Numbered from the stretch's first letter, positions 8,380 to 18,217 are shown. The stretch: 64,000 nucleotides of DNA from Algoriphagus iocasae (GCF_014206875.1 NZ_JACIJO010000002.1:1354006-1418005); one strand, 5' to 3'. Notes: generated by a model not told the origin, from the sequence alone. Numbers and translations are program-made.

Positions 8380-9033
8380 TTATCGAAGATCGATAACTTC
8401 AACTCCTGCATGCTTTTTCGTATCAAACACAAAATGTGAATCCGGAATAGAAGGATCTGGTTTCAGGTTTTTGAAAGCATAAGAAAAAGAGCCTCCTTGT
8501 CCATCAAACATCTCCCAACCCAAAAGATCTTTCGTGTTTTTATCGATCATCAGTTTCACTTTTTGGAAAGGCGCGTTGGATTTTTCTGCATCCAATTCTA
8601 CTACGTTTGCCTGCTTTCCCTGAAACGTTTTATCTGCTAAAAGCTTATAATTAAAGCCGCTCTCATACATTTTATAAATGTTGGTCGGAGTCAATTCTCC
8701 TTCCATTTGAGAAACGTCATTTATTGTAACTTCCTTGTAGCTTGGAGTTTCTATAAAAGTCCAGACTGTTTTTCCATCATTGAAGATTTCCTGGTCTGGA
8801 AGTTTTAATCTGTATTGATTTCCTTTCACAGAAATATCCCCGCTTTGGCGGTCACTGGTGCCGGCTTGGTCAGAGTAGGTATAATCAAAGCTTGCGGTAA
8901 AACCTTTCATGCTTTGGTATTTCTGACTCATACCGTCTAATACAGCTTTGGCTTTGGGATCTTTTTGTGCAGTAGCATCAAAATTGAAGATCGCTACCAG
9001 GAATAGGGTGAATACTAGGGCTAGTTTTTTCAT
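8380..9033 (-). CDS. lolA: Outer-membrane lipoprotein carrier protein LolA
   Basis: 217 residues with a signal peptide (about 1-22, ending ATAQ) and the LolA layout: MKGFTASFDYTYSD, GKTVWTFIETPSYKEVTIND, and a C-terminal lipid-binding beta sheet. LolA shuttles lipoproteins across the periplasm. It lies downstream of ftsK on the same strand with a 35-bp gap, an arrangement seen in other bacteria, so cotranscription is likely. Confidence 0.9.
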   Translation of the reverse strand: MKKLALVFTLFLVAIFNFDATAQKDPKAKAVLDGMSQKYQSMKGFTASFDYTYSDQAGTSDRQSGDISVKGNQYRLKLPDQEIFNDGKTVWTFIETPSYKEVTINDVSQMEGELTPTNIYKMYESGFNYKLLADKTFQGKQANVVELDAEKSNAPFQKVKLMIDKNTKDLLGWEMFDGQGGSFSYAFKNLKPDPSIPDSHFVFDTKKHAGVEVIDLR

Positions 9034-9068
9034 GTAAATCAGGCTGTCGGAACTCTACTAAACAGCTT

Positions 9069-11576
9069 TTACAAACTATTCAATAACCGTTCCAAACTAG
9101 CTTCATCTTGAATCAAGACTTCTCTAGCTTTTGATCCCTCGAAAGAACCAACAATTCCTGCAGCTTCCAGCTGATCGATGATACGTCCTGCTCTGTTGTA
9201 GCCCAATTTAAGTTTTCTTTGAATCAAGGAAGTACTTCCTTGCTGATGCATAACGATCAATTTTGCAGCATCGTCAAATAGAGGGTCGCGATCGGATAAA
9301 TCCACATCTCCTACTGATCCGTCTCCATCTTCACCTTCAAATTCAGGCAGTAAATGAGCATCTGAATAACCTTTCTGTTCTCCGATCCAATCACAAATCG
9401 CATCAACTTCTGGAGTATCTAAAAATGCACATTGAATACGCGTGACATCTGACCCTAAAGACAAAAGCATATCGCCCATACCAATAAGTTGATCAGCTCC
9501 TCCGGCATCCAAAATGGTACGGCTATCGATTTTCGAAGTCACTCTAAAAGATAATCTCGCAGGGAAGTTGGCTTTAATAATACCAGTAATGACATTGACG
9601 GAAGGTCGCTGTGTCGCCACCACCAAGTGAATACCGATGGCTCGAGCCAACTGCGCCAGACGTGCAATAGGCGCTTCGATTTCTTTACCAGCTGTCATCA
9701 TTAAATCCGCCAACTCATCAATAACAAGGACAATGTAAGGCATAAATTTGTGACCTTTTTCTGGGTTCAGCTTTCGGCTGATAAACTTCGCATTGTACTC
9801 TTTCAGGTTTCTCGCTCCTGCGTCTTTCAGCAGGTTATAGCGGTTATCCATTTCGATACATAGTGAATTCAAGGTGTAAATTACCTTTTTGGTATCGGTG
9901 ATAATCGCTTCTTCCGCTCCAGGTAGTTTAGCCAAGAAATGGCGCTCAATTTTATTGAAAAGTGTTAATTCCACCTTCTTTGGATCCACTAATACAAACT
10001 TCAATTGGGAAGGGTGTTTTTTGTAAATCAAAGAAGCCAAAATCATATTCAAGCCAACAGATTTACCTTGTCCGGTAGCACCTGCCATGAGCAAGTGAGG
10101 CATTTTTGCCAAATCAGCAACGTAAACTTCGTTTGAAATCGTCTTACCCAAAGCGATCGGAAGATCCTTGTCCGAGCGCATAAATTTCTCAGTACCCAAT
10201 ACTGCACGAGCAGGAACCAGTTCTCGGTTTTTGTTTGGAACTTCAATACCAATGGTGCCTTTTCCAGGGATTGGAGCAATGATACGGATTCCCAAGGCTG
10301 CCAAACTCAAGGCGATATCGTCTTCCAGATTCTTGATCTTGGAGATTTTTACACCTGGTTCCGGAACAATTTCATACAGCGTAACGGTAGGACCGATAGT
10401 AGCTTTGATCTCCTGAATCCCGATTTTAAAGTTTTCCAGAGTTTCGACAATTTTATTTTTATTGTCTTCTAACTCCTGACGGGAAACGGTTACTTTCTGA
10501 ACATCGTATTCATTCAGCAGGTCAAGCGTAGGATATTTGTATCTCGGTAAATCTAATGTCGGGTCAAATGGATCTAAATTTTCGACCTCAGAAGCGGTTT
10601 TCTCTTCACCTTCTGCTTTGGTGACAGAGAAGTTTTTATCATCGGAAATTTCTTTTGGTGAATCTTTGATTTCATCCAAAAGGTTGATTTGGGAAACATT
10701 AAAGATGTCGTCTTCCTCCTCTACAACTTCAGGTTGAGGGGCAGGCTCATCTACCAATTCCACATCGTCATTTTTGATGATCCAGTCGCTGCCATCATCC
10801 TCGAACTCTTCCTCTTCATCCTCCATAGAAACAGGAGCAGAGGTAGATTTTTCAAATGGATTTTTTGCTGTTGTATTGGAATCTTCTAGGCCTTCATCCA
10901 TCAAATCATCCGGATTTTCAGCCTTGGCAGTGAACCATTCTAGTTTGTCGATATCAAAGAAGAAAATCACGAAAATCAATAAGGCTGCGCCAATGAGAAT
11001 AAATGTTCCCCAGCTTAAGAAATCAGCTGAAAGTTTTGCCAACTCATAACCAAAGCCACCTGATAAGAAGCTCCAATACGAATATCCTTCTACTAAAATG
11101 ACGATGTATCCGGTCAATAATCCCAGCCAGAATGTAAAGAATAAAGCAAAAGTGGTATAGCGGGTCAAAGAGATCAAAGAGACTTTGAAACTCCATTTGA
11201 AACCAAGAATAAACAGAAACGGTGGGAATAGAAATGCCGCAATTCCGAACCAACGGTAGATCATCCAATGTGCGGCCTGAGCACCAAAATATCCAAGCCA
11301 GTTATTGGAATTTCTGGCAGTATCCCGGATTTCATCATCTAGCGGAGTATTCATTACCAAACTTTGATCCGTTGGTCCATTTAGTAGGTAACTGACGAAA
11401 GCTATGAACAGAAATATCCCGATTGACATGAGTAAAATCCCCAATGTCAAGACCAGTTTGGAGCTTTTAATGGAGCCAAAAGAAAAACCAGGGCCTTTTG
11501 GTTTAGAGGCTGGTTTTTTACTTTTCGTTTCTCCTTTTTTTCTAAAAGTGTTGGTCCTAGGTGAATTGGTGGCCAT
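9069..11576 (-). CDS. ftsK: DNA translocase FtsK
   Basis: 835 residues. Four transmembrane segments occupy about residues 40-210. An acidic, low-complexity linker runs to about 340, then the alpha/beta motor with Walker A GATGQGKS near residue 500 and VLVIDELADLMM as Walker B, and a C-terminal winged-helix gamma domain (SLIQRKLKLGYNRAGRIIDQLE). The protein pumps chromosomal DNA through the division septum and activates XerCD at dif. A XerD-type recombinase lies 2.5 kb upstream in the same orientation. Confidence 0.97.
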   Translation of the reverse strand: MATNSPRTNTFRKKGETKSKKPASKPKGPGFSFGSIKSSKLVLTLGILLMSIGIFLFIAFVSYLLNGPTDQSLVMNTPLDDEIRDTARNSNNWLGYFGAQAAHWMIYRWFGIAAFLFPPFLFILGFKWSFKVSLISLTRYTTFALFFTFWLGLLTGYIVILVEGYSYWSFLSGGFGYELAKLSADFLSWGTFILIGAALLIFVIFFFDIDKLEWFTAKAENPDDLMDEGLEDSNTTAKNPFEKSTSAPVSMEDEEEEFEDDGSDWIIKNDDVELVDEPAPQPEVVEEEDDIFNVSQINLLDEIKDSPKEISDDKNFSVTKAEGEEKTASEVENLDPFDPTLDLPRYKYPTLDLLNEYDVQKVTVSRQELEDNKNKIVETLENFKIGIQEIKATIGPTVTLYEIVPEPGVKISKIKNLEDDIALSLAALGIRIIAPIPGKGTIGIEVPNKNRELVPARAVLGTEKFMRSDKDLPIALGKTISNEVYVADLAKMPHLLMAGATGQGKSVGLNMILASLIYKKHPSQLKFVLVDPKKVELTLFNKIERHFLAKLPGAEEAIITDTKKVIYTLNSLCIEMDNRYNLLKDAGARNLKEYNAKFISRKLNPEKGHKFMPYIVLVIDELADLMMTAGKEIEAPIARLAQLARAIGIHLVVATQRPSVNVITGIIKANFPARLSFRVTSKIDSRTILDAGGADQLIGMGDMLLSLGSDVTRIQCAFLDTPEVDAICDWIGEQKGYSDAHLLPEFEGEDGDGSVGDVDLSDRDPLFDDAAKLIVMHQQGSTSLIQRKLKLGYNRAGRIIDQLEAAGIVGSFEGSKAREVLIQDEASLERLLNSL

Positions 11577-11629
11577 GTATTCGTTAAAATCCGATTTTAA
11601 GATAAGACGATTGGATTGAGTTTGGCAAT

Positions 11630-12670
11630 TTACCGCGAAAAATAAGCCAATAATCCTTTCTTGATCTTTTTGATCAGCCCAGGTCCCTCATAAATCATGC
11701 CCGAGTAAACTTGAACGAGGCTTGCTCCAGCTTCCAATTTCTCAATGGCATCTTCAGCAGAGAAGATTCCTCCGACTCCGATGATCGGAAACGCCTTGTT
11801 TGATTTAGTTGACAAATATCGGATAACATCTGTGCTTCTCTTGGCCAAAACTTTTCCGGATACGCCTCCAGCTCCGATTGCTTCCACTTGGCTTGCTTCA
11901 GTGGTCAGATTCGAACGGTCAATCGTCGTATTGGTCGCAATGACTCCATCGATTTTGGTTTCCAAAACAATTTCTACGATATCATCCAACTGGCCATCTG
12001 TCAAATCAGGAGCAATTTTCAGTAAGATCGGCTTTGGTTTTTCTTTTTGATCATTTGAGGTTTTTACCGCTTGGAGAAGTTGCTTGAGGGGTTCTTTTTC
12101 CTGAAGATCGCGGAGATTTGGTGTGTTTGGCGAACTGACATTCACCACAAAATAATCCACATACGGATGTAAGGCATCGAGGCAAATTAAATAATCATCT
12201 ACCGCGTTTTCGTTTGGAGTTACTTTGTTTTTGCCGATGTTTCCGCCTACGATCACATCCGATTTTCTCTTTTTCAAACGCTCCACGGCATTTAAAACCC
12301 CTCCGTTATTGAAGCCCATTCTGTTTACCAAGGATTCGTCCTGCGGCAATCGGAAAAGTCTCGGAAGTGGATTGCCATCCTGAGGTTTTGGAGTCAAAGT
12401 TCCTATTTCTATAAAGCCAAATCCCAACATGGCCATCTCATCGATCAGTTTCGCATCCTTATCAAAACCTGCAGCCAAACCAACGGGGTTTTTGAATTTT
12501 AACCCGAATACTTCACGCTCTAAACGAGGATCATCCAGTTGGAAGGATGCCTTGACGATGGATTTTGCAATCGGAAGATTGAAAGTGAGTTTCGTGAGGT
12601 CAAAAGTGAAATGGTGGGCGTCTTCGGGCTTTTTAAGAAAGAAGAGTGGCTTAAGGATGGATTTATACAC
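11630..12670 (-). CDS. pyrD: Dihydroorotate dehydrogenase (quinone), class 2
   Basis: 346 residues. The N terminus ([18 protein letters not shown]) is the membrane-associating helix region of class 2 enzymes. [14 protein letters not shown], [11 protein letters not shown] (with the class 2 catalytic Ser) and the C-terminal [11 protein letters not shown] flavin-binding motif are all present. It oxidises dihydroorotate using quinone in pyrimidine synthesis. The start codon is GTG; the residues that follow match the family N terminus, so this start is preferred. Confidence 0.95.
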   Translation of the reverse strand: MYKSILKPLFFLKKPEDAHHFTFDLTKLTFNLPIAKSIVKASFQLDDPRLEREVFGLKFKNPVGLAAGFDKDAKLIDEMAMLGFGFIEIGTLTPKPQDGNPLPRLFRLPQDESLVNRMGFNNGGVLNAVERLKKRKSDVIVGGNIGKNKVTPNENAVDDYLICLDALHPYVDYFVVNVSSPNTPNLRDLQEKEPLKQLLQAVKTSNDQKEKPKPILLKIAPDLTDGQLDDIVEIVLETKIDGVIATNTTIDRSNLTTEASQVEAIGAGGVSGKVLAKRSTDVIRYLSTKSNKAFPIIGVGGIFSAEDAIEKLEAGASLVQVYSGMIYEGPGLIKKIKKGLLAYFSR

Positions 12671-12773
12671 GGCAAATGGTTCTTTTCAATCCACAAAGTT
12701 AAACAAAGCCAGCTTGGAAAATAACAAAAACTCAGAATCTAACTGATCCTGAACTAAAAACCATTCAATCACT

Positions 12774-13415
12774 TTAGCAAGCGCAATCTTTCACCATAAA
12801 CCCTACACCTTTGTTTGTTGCCTTTCGAATTGCTTGGCTGACTGATCCAAAATTCCAATAATTTTCTCCACCATCTTTATCAGGAATTCCCCAAGCATTG
12901 ATTTCAGTGACAATTGCGTTATCAGAGACAATATTTCCTGTTGCTGTTTCGATGAGTGCTACTCTGAGAGTGGCAGAAATATCCTGATCGGGATCTGGAG
13001 GATTCATTTCATACACCTCTTGAGCGGTTCTATAATCCCAGCCATCAGTATCGCGGGTTTCTCCAAGTGTGATGCCAAGAAAATAAGGATAACCGAGCTC
13101 AGAATTTACTTTTGCCCGTTGAGCTGGATCGTTAAGGTCCTTTATTCCTGCCGAAAGCAACTCATAATCTAATCGGTCATAAAGCTCCACATTCGTAATT
13201 CCTTGGTCTCTAAGAATGGTAAGGATTTGACTTTCTAATTGATTTTGTTCTCCTGGCGAAAGCCTACTGAATCCTGCATCCCAACCAAGAGGTAGGAGAA
13301 TTACACCATTAGATTTACCCAGGCAAATATGACATTTAAAACGGGTATAAACTTGAGTTGAAGTGCATGAGGACAGCGAAATTAGAATGAAAAGTAGGAG
13401 GGAGATTTTTTTCAT
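12774..13415 (-). CDS. Putative lipoprotein of unknown function
   Basis: 213 residues. A lipoprotein signal (LISLSSC, lipidated Cys near 17) predicts membrane anchoring. The mature part begins with a CxxC pair (KCHIC) and ends with CAC. The middle has a SPGEQNQLESQILTILRDQG segment and a strand-rich fold reminiscent of CsgG/TolB-N-type domains, but the resemblance is weak. The paired cysteines suggest disulfides or a metal site. It is followed on the same strand by pyrD after a 100-bp gap, and preceded by another exported protein. Confidence 0.6.
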   Translation of the reverse strand: MKKISLLLFILISLSSCTSTQVYTRFKCHICLGKSNGVILLPLGWDAGFSRLSPGEQNQLESQILTILRDQGITNVELYDRLDYELLSAGIKDLNDPAQRAKVNSELGYPYFLGITLGETRDTDGWDYRTAQEVYEMNPPDPDQDISATLRVALIETATGNIVSDNAIVTEINAWGIPDKDGGENYWNFGSVSQAIRKATNKGVGFMVKDCAC

Positions 13416-13460
13416 TTAATTCAAATTGAGGGGAAATAATGTATACAGGTTGAAACTGGA

Positions 13461-14018
13461 TCAAAACCTATATCCAAACCTTAAATGTAAATTCACCGCC
13501 AAGTTTCCTTCATCATAGGAATAGCCTTGTGATTTGTAGAAATAGTGGATGTAACCGAAACCTATTCCAGTTTCAAATATGAAATTTTGTGAGATTGGTC
13601 TGCGGATTCCCCAAGTTGGAACAATAGAAAGATCAGGAATTATAGAATCATCGTATTGAGAAATTACAAGGAGATCAGGGTGAAAACTGGTTTTTAAAGA
13701 AAAGAAGTTTCCAAAGTTCCCATTTGTGTTTTTTCCTTTGCTGCTCCGTTTTTCCAAATTATAATACCATCTAGGTTCAGCCGTCAAAACTGGGAGAAAA
13801 ACATAGCTACTAGAGTAGTTTAAATCTCCCCATACTTGCATATCAAAACCAACTTCAGCTCTTAGTGCTATTTGTTTGGAGAGGCTGTATTCCTTATTCA
13901 ACCATACCCCTAAAAAACCGATATGGACTTCAGGTTTGTTTGTACTAACTGAAGCTTCTTGTGCAAAGGTTACTTTGATAGAAAAGAGAATTAGAGTAAG
14001 TAAGAATAGTTTTTTCAC
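13461..14018 (-). CDS. Probable outer-membrane beta-barrel protein
   Basis: 185 residues with a clear signal peptide (about 1-19, ending TFAQ). The rest is alternating aromatic and polar beta strands ending in the LHLRFGYRF signature with C-terminal Phe that marks outer-membrane barrels. No enzymatic motif is seen. It is probably an eight-stranded barrel of the small OmpA/OmpX type. It precedes the unknown lipoprotein in the same direction with a 45-bp gap, so the two may be coexpressed. Confidence 0.6.
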   Translation of the reverse strand: MKKLFLLTLILFSIKVTFAQEASVSTNKPEVHIGFLGVWLNKEYSLSKQIALRAEVGFDMQVWGDLNYSSSYVFLPVLTAEPRWYYNLEKRSSKGKNTNGNFGNFFSLKTSFHPDLLVISQYDDSIIPDLSIVPTWGIRRPISQNFIFETGIGFGYIHYFYKSQGYSYDEGNLAVNLHLRFGYRF

Positions 14019-14112
14019 ACGACTATGGATTTAATTTTTGCAAAACTAAACTTTTTATTAAATCCAGCATCTCAAATCTTAAACCTGATATCATACATCT
14101 GATATCCTAAAT

Positions 14113-15018
14113 TTATTTCCTTGGATGAAAATCCGTCAAAACCTGCCTTAGATAATCTCGATTCAAATGAGTATATATTTCAGTCGTGGTGATGCTTTCA
14201 TGTCCTAACATTTCCTGCACAGCACGAAGATCTGCACCTCCTTCAATTAAGTGCGTTGCAAAAGAGTGACGGAAAGTATGCGGAGAAATATTCTTTTCGA
14301 TACCTGCTTGTTCAGCAGTTTTTTTGATGATCAAAAAGATCATCACTCGTGTAAGCTTTTTTCCTCGACGGTTTAAAAAAACATATTCTTCATGCCCTTT
14401 GGCAATTGTCTGATGTACCCGAACCTCATTTTTATAAATATTCAGGTATTTCAGTGCATCTTTTCCGATAGGTACAAGCCGTTCTTTGTTTCCTTTTCCC
14501 ACGACTTTCAAAAAACCGACATCTTCAAAAACTTGTCCTTTTTTTAATTCGATCAATTCAGAAACCCGAAGTCCTGAGCTATACAGCATCTCCAGCATGG
14601 CCCGATTGCGATGACCTTCAGGTTCTCCCAAAGGAATCGCCTCGAGGAGTTGTTCGATTTCCTGAAAACTCAGAGTGTCCGGGAGCTTTCTTCCCAATTT
14701 TGGTGCTTCTAGAAGTTGAGCAGGGTCTTCCGTGATTTTATCCTCGTACATCAAAAAACGATAAAAAGCCTTGATACCGGAAATAATTCTGGCTTGGGTG
14801 TAATCCGAGATTTCGAGTTGGGCTAGTTCATTTACGAATTTCCGTATATGCTCTAACTCTAAGTTTAAAGGACTTTTGTCCGGGAAATTCTTCGAACTAT
14901 AATTTGCTAGTTTTTCTACATCACGAGTGTATGCTTCAATGGAGTTTTCACTTAGCGACCTCTCTAATTTCAAATAGTGTCGAAATTGTTTGATGTGATT
15001 TTCCCAGGTTTTGGTCAT
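14113..15018 (-). CDS. xerD: Site-specific tyrosine recombinase XerD
   Basis: 301 residues, typical for XerC/D. The SAM-like core-binding domain (about 1-105) is followed by the catalytic domain with the full set: Arg151 (SSGLRVSEL), Lys175 (GKGNKER), His247 and Arg250 (HTFRHSFATHL), His273 (LGHESI) and Tyr282 (TEIYTH). The RxxxxD-type N terminus and overall layout fit XerD, which resolves chromosome dimers at dif together with FtsK. It is convergent with nothing close and faces aroQ across a 220-bp divergent region. Confidence 0.92.
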   Translation of the reverse strand: MTKTWENHIKQFRHYLKLERSLSENSIEAYTRDVEKLANYSSKNFPDKSPLNLELEHIRKFVNELAQLEISDYTQARIISGIKAFYRFLMYEDKITEDPAQLLEAPKLGRKLPDTLSFQEIEQLLEAIPLGEPEGHRNRAMLEMLYSSGLRVSELIELKKGQVFEDVGFLKVVGKGNKERLVPIGKDALKYLNIYKNEVRVHQTIAKGHEEYVFLNRRGKKLTRVMIFLIIKKTAEQAGIEKNISPHTFRHSFATHLIEGGADLRAVQEMLGHESITTTEIYTHLNRDYLRQVLTDFHPRK

Positions 15019-15112
15019 TGTCAGATTTAAAAATTAAAATATTGGAAAATTAGGTGCTAAAGTTGGAAGGTTCAAATGTGGAAAGGTTTTAACTTTCCAA
15101 TCAGAAACCGAT

Positions 15113-15120
15113 TACCTTTG
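15113..15120 (+). promoter_or_regulatory. Bacteroidota-type -7 promoter element upstream of aroQ
   Basis: TACCTTTG matches the TAnnTTTG consensus of Bacteroidota housekeeping promoters and lies about 120 bp upstream of the aroQ start in the xerD-aroQ divergent region. No good -33 element is seen. Confidence 0.35.
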
Positions 15121-15239
15121 TTGCATCTTCATTAAACCGAATTTTGTTTTGAAATCGAGCATGACTCAAAAATCAAAAACTGTAATGATTATTTTCAATG
15201 TGAGATTCCATGTGACGAATATAAATCAATAATAAACAC

Positions 15240-15653
15240 ATGAAAATACTGATTATTAACGGTCCAAATCTAAACCTTCTCGGTAAAAGAGAGCCCGAAG
15301 TCTATGGAAGTACTTCATTTGAGGAATTTTTTGAAACCTTAAAAAAGACTTTTCCTGATATTCAGCTGGAATATTATCAAAGCAATGTGGAAGGTGAACT
15401 GATCAATAAAATCCATGAAGTTGGTTTTACCTATGATGCTATTTTATTGAATGCAGGAGGGTATACACATACTTCAGTTGCTATTTCTGATGCCATCGCT
15501 GGTGTTACGACTCCTACTTTGGAAGTTCATATTTCCAATATTTACAAAAGAGAAGAATTCCGTCATAAGAGCATTATTTCCAAATCATGTGTGGGAATGA
15601 TCTCAGGCCTTGGATTAAAAGGCTATGAATTGGGAATCAGATATTTTCTATAA
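15240..15653 (+). CDS. aroQ: Type II 3-dehydroquinate dehydratase
   Basis: 137 residues, near the family norm of about 145. INGPNLNLLGKREPEVYG contains the active-site Tyr22 and Arg loop; NAGGYTHTSVAI and EVHISN with the catalytic His complete the site. It dehydrates 3-dehydroquinate in the shikimate pathway as a dodecameric cytoplasmic enzyme. It is followed after 11 bp by a class V aminotransferase in the same direction. Confidence 0.96.
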   Translation: MKILIINGPNLNLLGKREPEVYGSTSFEEFFETLKKTFPDIQLEYYQSNVEGELINKIHEVGFTYDAILLNAGGYTHTSVAISDAIAGVTTPTLEVHISNIYKREEFRHKSIISKSCVGMISGLGLKGYELGIRYFL

Positions 15654-15664
15654 ACCTCAGACCT

Positions 15665-16720
15665 ATGTTGACTTTTGCCCCAGGGCCATCTAAAGTTTAC
15701 GATGCCCTACCCACCTATCTTCAGGATGCCTACAATCAAGGGATCTTAAGTGCCAATCATCGCAGCAATGCCTTTATGCATTTATATCAGGAAACTGAGC
15801 AATTGATGCGCGAAAAACTGCACATGCCTGATGATTATAAATTGCTTTTTACTTCCTCTGCCACAGAAAACTGGGAAATAATCACTCAGTCGATCGTGGA
15901 AAAGGCAAGTTTTCATATTTATTCAGGATCCTTTGGTAAGAAGTGGATTGGTTTTGCGAAGCATATAAATCCTGCAACTGACGGCCTGAAAATAGAAGCG
16001 AATGAGGCAATCGAAGTGGCAGACCTTGAGATTTCTGAGGAATTTGATCTAATCGCGCTTACGCAAAATGAGACTGCAAATGCTACCCAGGTTCCCATGA
16101 ATGTAATCGAGGCAATCAAAGAGAAATATCCAGAGAAAATGATTGCTGTTGATACGACCTCTTCAATGGCCGGAATTGAGCTGGATTTTGGGTTAGCTGA
16201 TATTTGGTATGCTTCGGTACAAAAATGCTTCGGGCTACCTGCTGGACTAGGGATTTTGATTCTTTCACCAAAAGCCATCGAAAAATGTGAATCAAAAGGA
16301 GAAAGTGGCAGATACAACAGCTTAAGTTTTATGCTCGAAAATGCTGCTGGCTACCAGACGCATTATACGCCGAATGTTTTGGGGATTTATCTGTTAAATC
16401 GCGTTTTGAAAGGTTTGCAGGAAATTCAGCATATCGATTCCAATCTTAGAGAGCGTATGCAGAAATTAGAAAATGCAGTAGCTCAATCTAATTCACTTCG
16501 AATGTTAGTGGACAATGCAGAAACCAGAAGTACGACAGTTTTGGCGGTAAATGGTCCGGAGGATTTGATCGCTGCCGTGAAAAAAGATGCCGAAAAAGAA
16601 GGAATGCAATTGGGGTCAGGTTATGGGCCGCATAAACCAACAAGCTTTAGAATTGCCAATTTCCCTGCGATTACCAATGCGGAAATGGATAAGTTGATAG
16701 GGTTTCTATCGAGATATTAA
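15665..16720 (+). CDS. Class V PLP-dependent aminotransferase (phosphoserine-aminotransferase-like)
   Basis: 351 residues. The N terminus TFAPGPSKVY, the ANHRSNAF loop, AVDTTSSMAG with the PLP-ring Asp, and SVQKCFG with the Schiff-base Lys187 place it with class V aminotransferases close to SerC and related alanine-glyoxylate enzymes. SerC makes phosphoserine from 3-phosphohydroxypyruvate. No serA is adjacent, so the substrate remains open. It follows aroQ directly and is followed by a repeat-rich intergenic region. Confidence 0.8.
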   Translation: MLTFAPGPSKVYDALPTYLQDAYNQGILSANHRSNAFMHLYQETEQLMREKLHMPDDYKLLFTSSATENWEIITQSIVEKASFHIYSGSFGKKWIGFAKHINPATDGLKIEANEAIEVADLEISEEFDLIALTQNETANATQVPMNVIEAIKEKYPEKMIAVDTTSSMAGIELDFGLADIWYASVQKCFGLPAGLGILILSPKAIEKCESKGESGRYNSLSFMLENAAGYQTHYTPNVLGIYLLNRVLKGLQEIQHIDSNLRERMQKLENAVAQSNSLRMLVDNAETRSTTVLAVNGPEDLIAAVKKDAEKEGMQLGSGYGPHKPTSFRIANFPAITNAEMDKLIGFLSRY

Positions 16721-16736
16721 TAGGACGACCTTTGGG

Positions 16737-16830
16737 GTCATTTCGAACGAGGAGGAGCGACAAGGAGAAATCTCATTCTGTAATTTTGAATAACTATGAG
16801 ATTTCTCCTTCCTTCGGTCGTCGAAATGAC
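16737..16830. repeat. Long dyad repeat, copy 1 (GTCATTTCGA family)
   Basis: A 94-bp imperfect palindrome. Its ends are GTCATTTCGA and TCGAAATGAC, and it has an inner stem GGAGAAATCTCAT with ATGAGATTTCTCC. A second copy lies 128 bp downstream. It resembles REP/MITE-like palindromes dispersed in Bacteroidota genomes, and could also end transcription of the aminotransferase gene. Confidence 0.8.
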
Positions 16831-16958
16831 AATTGATTCGCGAATTCTCAACTTGGTCTAAGTCTTTATGCTTGGATCATTTATTTTTACCGCTGAGGCG
16901 CAACGATCGCAAAGAATTTCCCTGAGATTTTTTTTAATTACTTTCTGACTCTTTTTTA

Positions 16959-17046
16959 GTCATTTCGAACGAGGAGGGAGGACGAGGAGAAATCTGAGGA
17001 GACTTGGAAAAGAGAGATTTCTCCCTCCTTCGGTCGTCGAAATGAC
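16959..17046. repeat. Long dyad repeat, copy 2 (GTCATTTCGA family)
   Basis: An 88-bp imperfect palindrome with the same outer ends (GTCATTTCGA / TCGAAATGAC) and inner GGAGAAATCT / AGATTTCTCC stem as the 16737 copy; the loop sequence differs. Between the copies is a GAGGCGCAACGATCGCAAAG segment of repeat-like appearance. No gene is visible in 16721-17113. Confidence 0.8.
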
Positions 17047-17101
17047 ATGAAGTTCTTATTTTCTTAAATCTGAAATCATATATCCACAATCATAAATTTC
17101 C

Positions 17102-17109
17102 TACTTTCG
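17102..17109 (+). promoter_or_regulatory. Possible -7 element of marC-like gene
   Basis: TACTTTCG is one base from TAnnTTTG and lies 4 bp upstream of the ATG, which would give a very short leader. Confidence 0.25.
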
Positions 17110-17113
17110 CGGC

Positions 17114-17704
17114 ATGTTTGATTTGAAAGAAATTTTATCGGTTTCCCTGATTTTATTTTCAGTGATTGATATCCTCGGCTCGATTCCAATTATAGTGAAT
17201 CTCCGACAGAAAGTTGGTCACATCCAATCGGAGAAAGCTACCTTGGCTGCAGGTGTATTGATGATCTTGTTTTTATTGGCAGGTAAATCAATCTTAGGAC
17301 TTTTTGGAATAGGTGTGGAAGACTTTGCTATTGCAGGTGCATTGATAATTTTTGCAATTGGAGCTGAGATGATCTTGGGAATCGAACTCTTTAAATCTGA
17401 TCCAGATGCCAAGGCAGGTGCGTCCATTGTACCCATCGCTTTTCCACTTATTGCAGGAGCTGGTACCTTGACCACCATTTTAACTCTGAAAGCTGAGTTT
17501 GCACAAATCAATATTGCGATAGGGATTCTCCTGAATTTAATTTTGGTTTACATCGTACTGAAAAGTACCGGTTGGCTTGAGCGAAAAATCGGAAAGACTG
17601 GTCTGGATGTGCTGAGAAGGATTTTTGGGATCATTTTGCTTTCTATTGCTGTCAAAATATTCAAGACAAATGCCTTTCCAATCGGAGTAGATTCTGGAAT
17701 TTAA
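17114..17704 (+). CDS. MarC family integral membrane protein
   Basis: 196 residues, close to the roughly 200 expected, with six predicted membrane helices. VIDILGSIPIIVNLR and the later PIAFPLIAGAGTLTTILTL repeat unit are typical of MarC/UPF0056 proteins, a transporter-like family. The original link to multiple antibiotic resistance has not held up and the substrate is unknown. It is followed by rnhA with a 36-bp gap. Confidence 0.85.
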   Translation: MFDLKEILSVSLILFSVIDILGSIPIIVNLRQKVGHIQSEKATLAAGVLMILFLLAGKSILGLFGIGVEDFAIAGALIIFAIGAEMILGIELFKSDPDAKAGASIVPIAFPLIAGAGTLTTILTLKAEFAQINIAIGILLNLILVYIVLKSTGWLERKIGKTGLDVLRRIFGIILLSIAVKIFKTNAFPIGVDSGI

Positions 17705-17740
17705 TCTCTTTCTCTCCCTCATTTTAACTTTCTTTGTGCC

Positions 17741-18205
17741 ATGATTACCATTTATACTGATGGCGCTGCCAAAGGAAATCCAGGTCCAGGAGGCTACGGC
17801 GCTGTTTTGCTTTTCAATAATAAAGGATCCATCCTCCGTAAGGAACTTTCTGAAGGCTTCCGATTGACTACCAATAACCGAATGGAGCTTTTGGCAGTGA
17901 TACGCGCTCTTCAAGCTTTAAAAGTGACTGGAATACCTGTTCAGATTTATTCTGATAGCAAATATGTCGTGGATGCAATCGAAAAAGGCTGGCTTTGGGG
18001 TTGGCAGAAAAAAGGCTTTAAAGACAAGAAAAATCCAGATCTCTGGTTACGCTATATTCCACTTCATTTGAAATACAAGCCAAAATTTATTTGGGTGAAA
18101 GGACATGCAGGCAATCCTGAAAATGAGCGCTGTGACCAGTTGGCCGTGACAGCAGCAGAAGGTTTTGACCTAAAGCCCGACCAGGGGTATGAAGGGAGTT
18201 TGTAA
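17741..18205 (+). CDS. rnhA: Ribonuclease HI
   Basis: 154 residues, as in E. coli RNase HI. The four acidic metal ligands are Asp7 (YTDGAA), Glu49 (NRMELLAV), Asp72 (YSDSKYV) and Asp132 (NERCDQLA), with the assisting His122 in WVKGHAG. The basic protrusion around GWQKKGFKDKKNPD is present. It degrades RNA in RNA-DNA hybrids. It ends 12 bp from the convergent DUF4143 ATPase gene. Confidence 0.95.
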   Translation: MITIYTDGAAKGNPGPGGYGAVLLFNNKGSILRKELSEGFRLTTNNRMELLAVIRALQALKVTGIPVQIYSDSKYVVDAIEKGWLWGWQKKGFKDKKNPDLWLRYIPLHLKYKPKFIWVKGHAGNPENERCDQLAVTAAEGFDLKPDQGYEGSL

Positions 18206-18217
18206 ATGCCATTGGTT

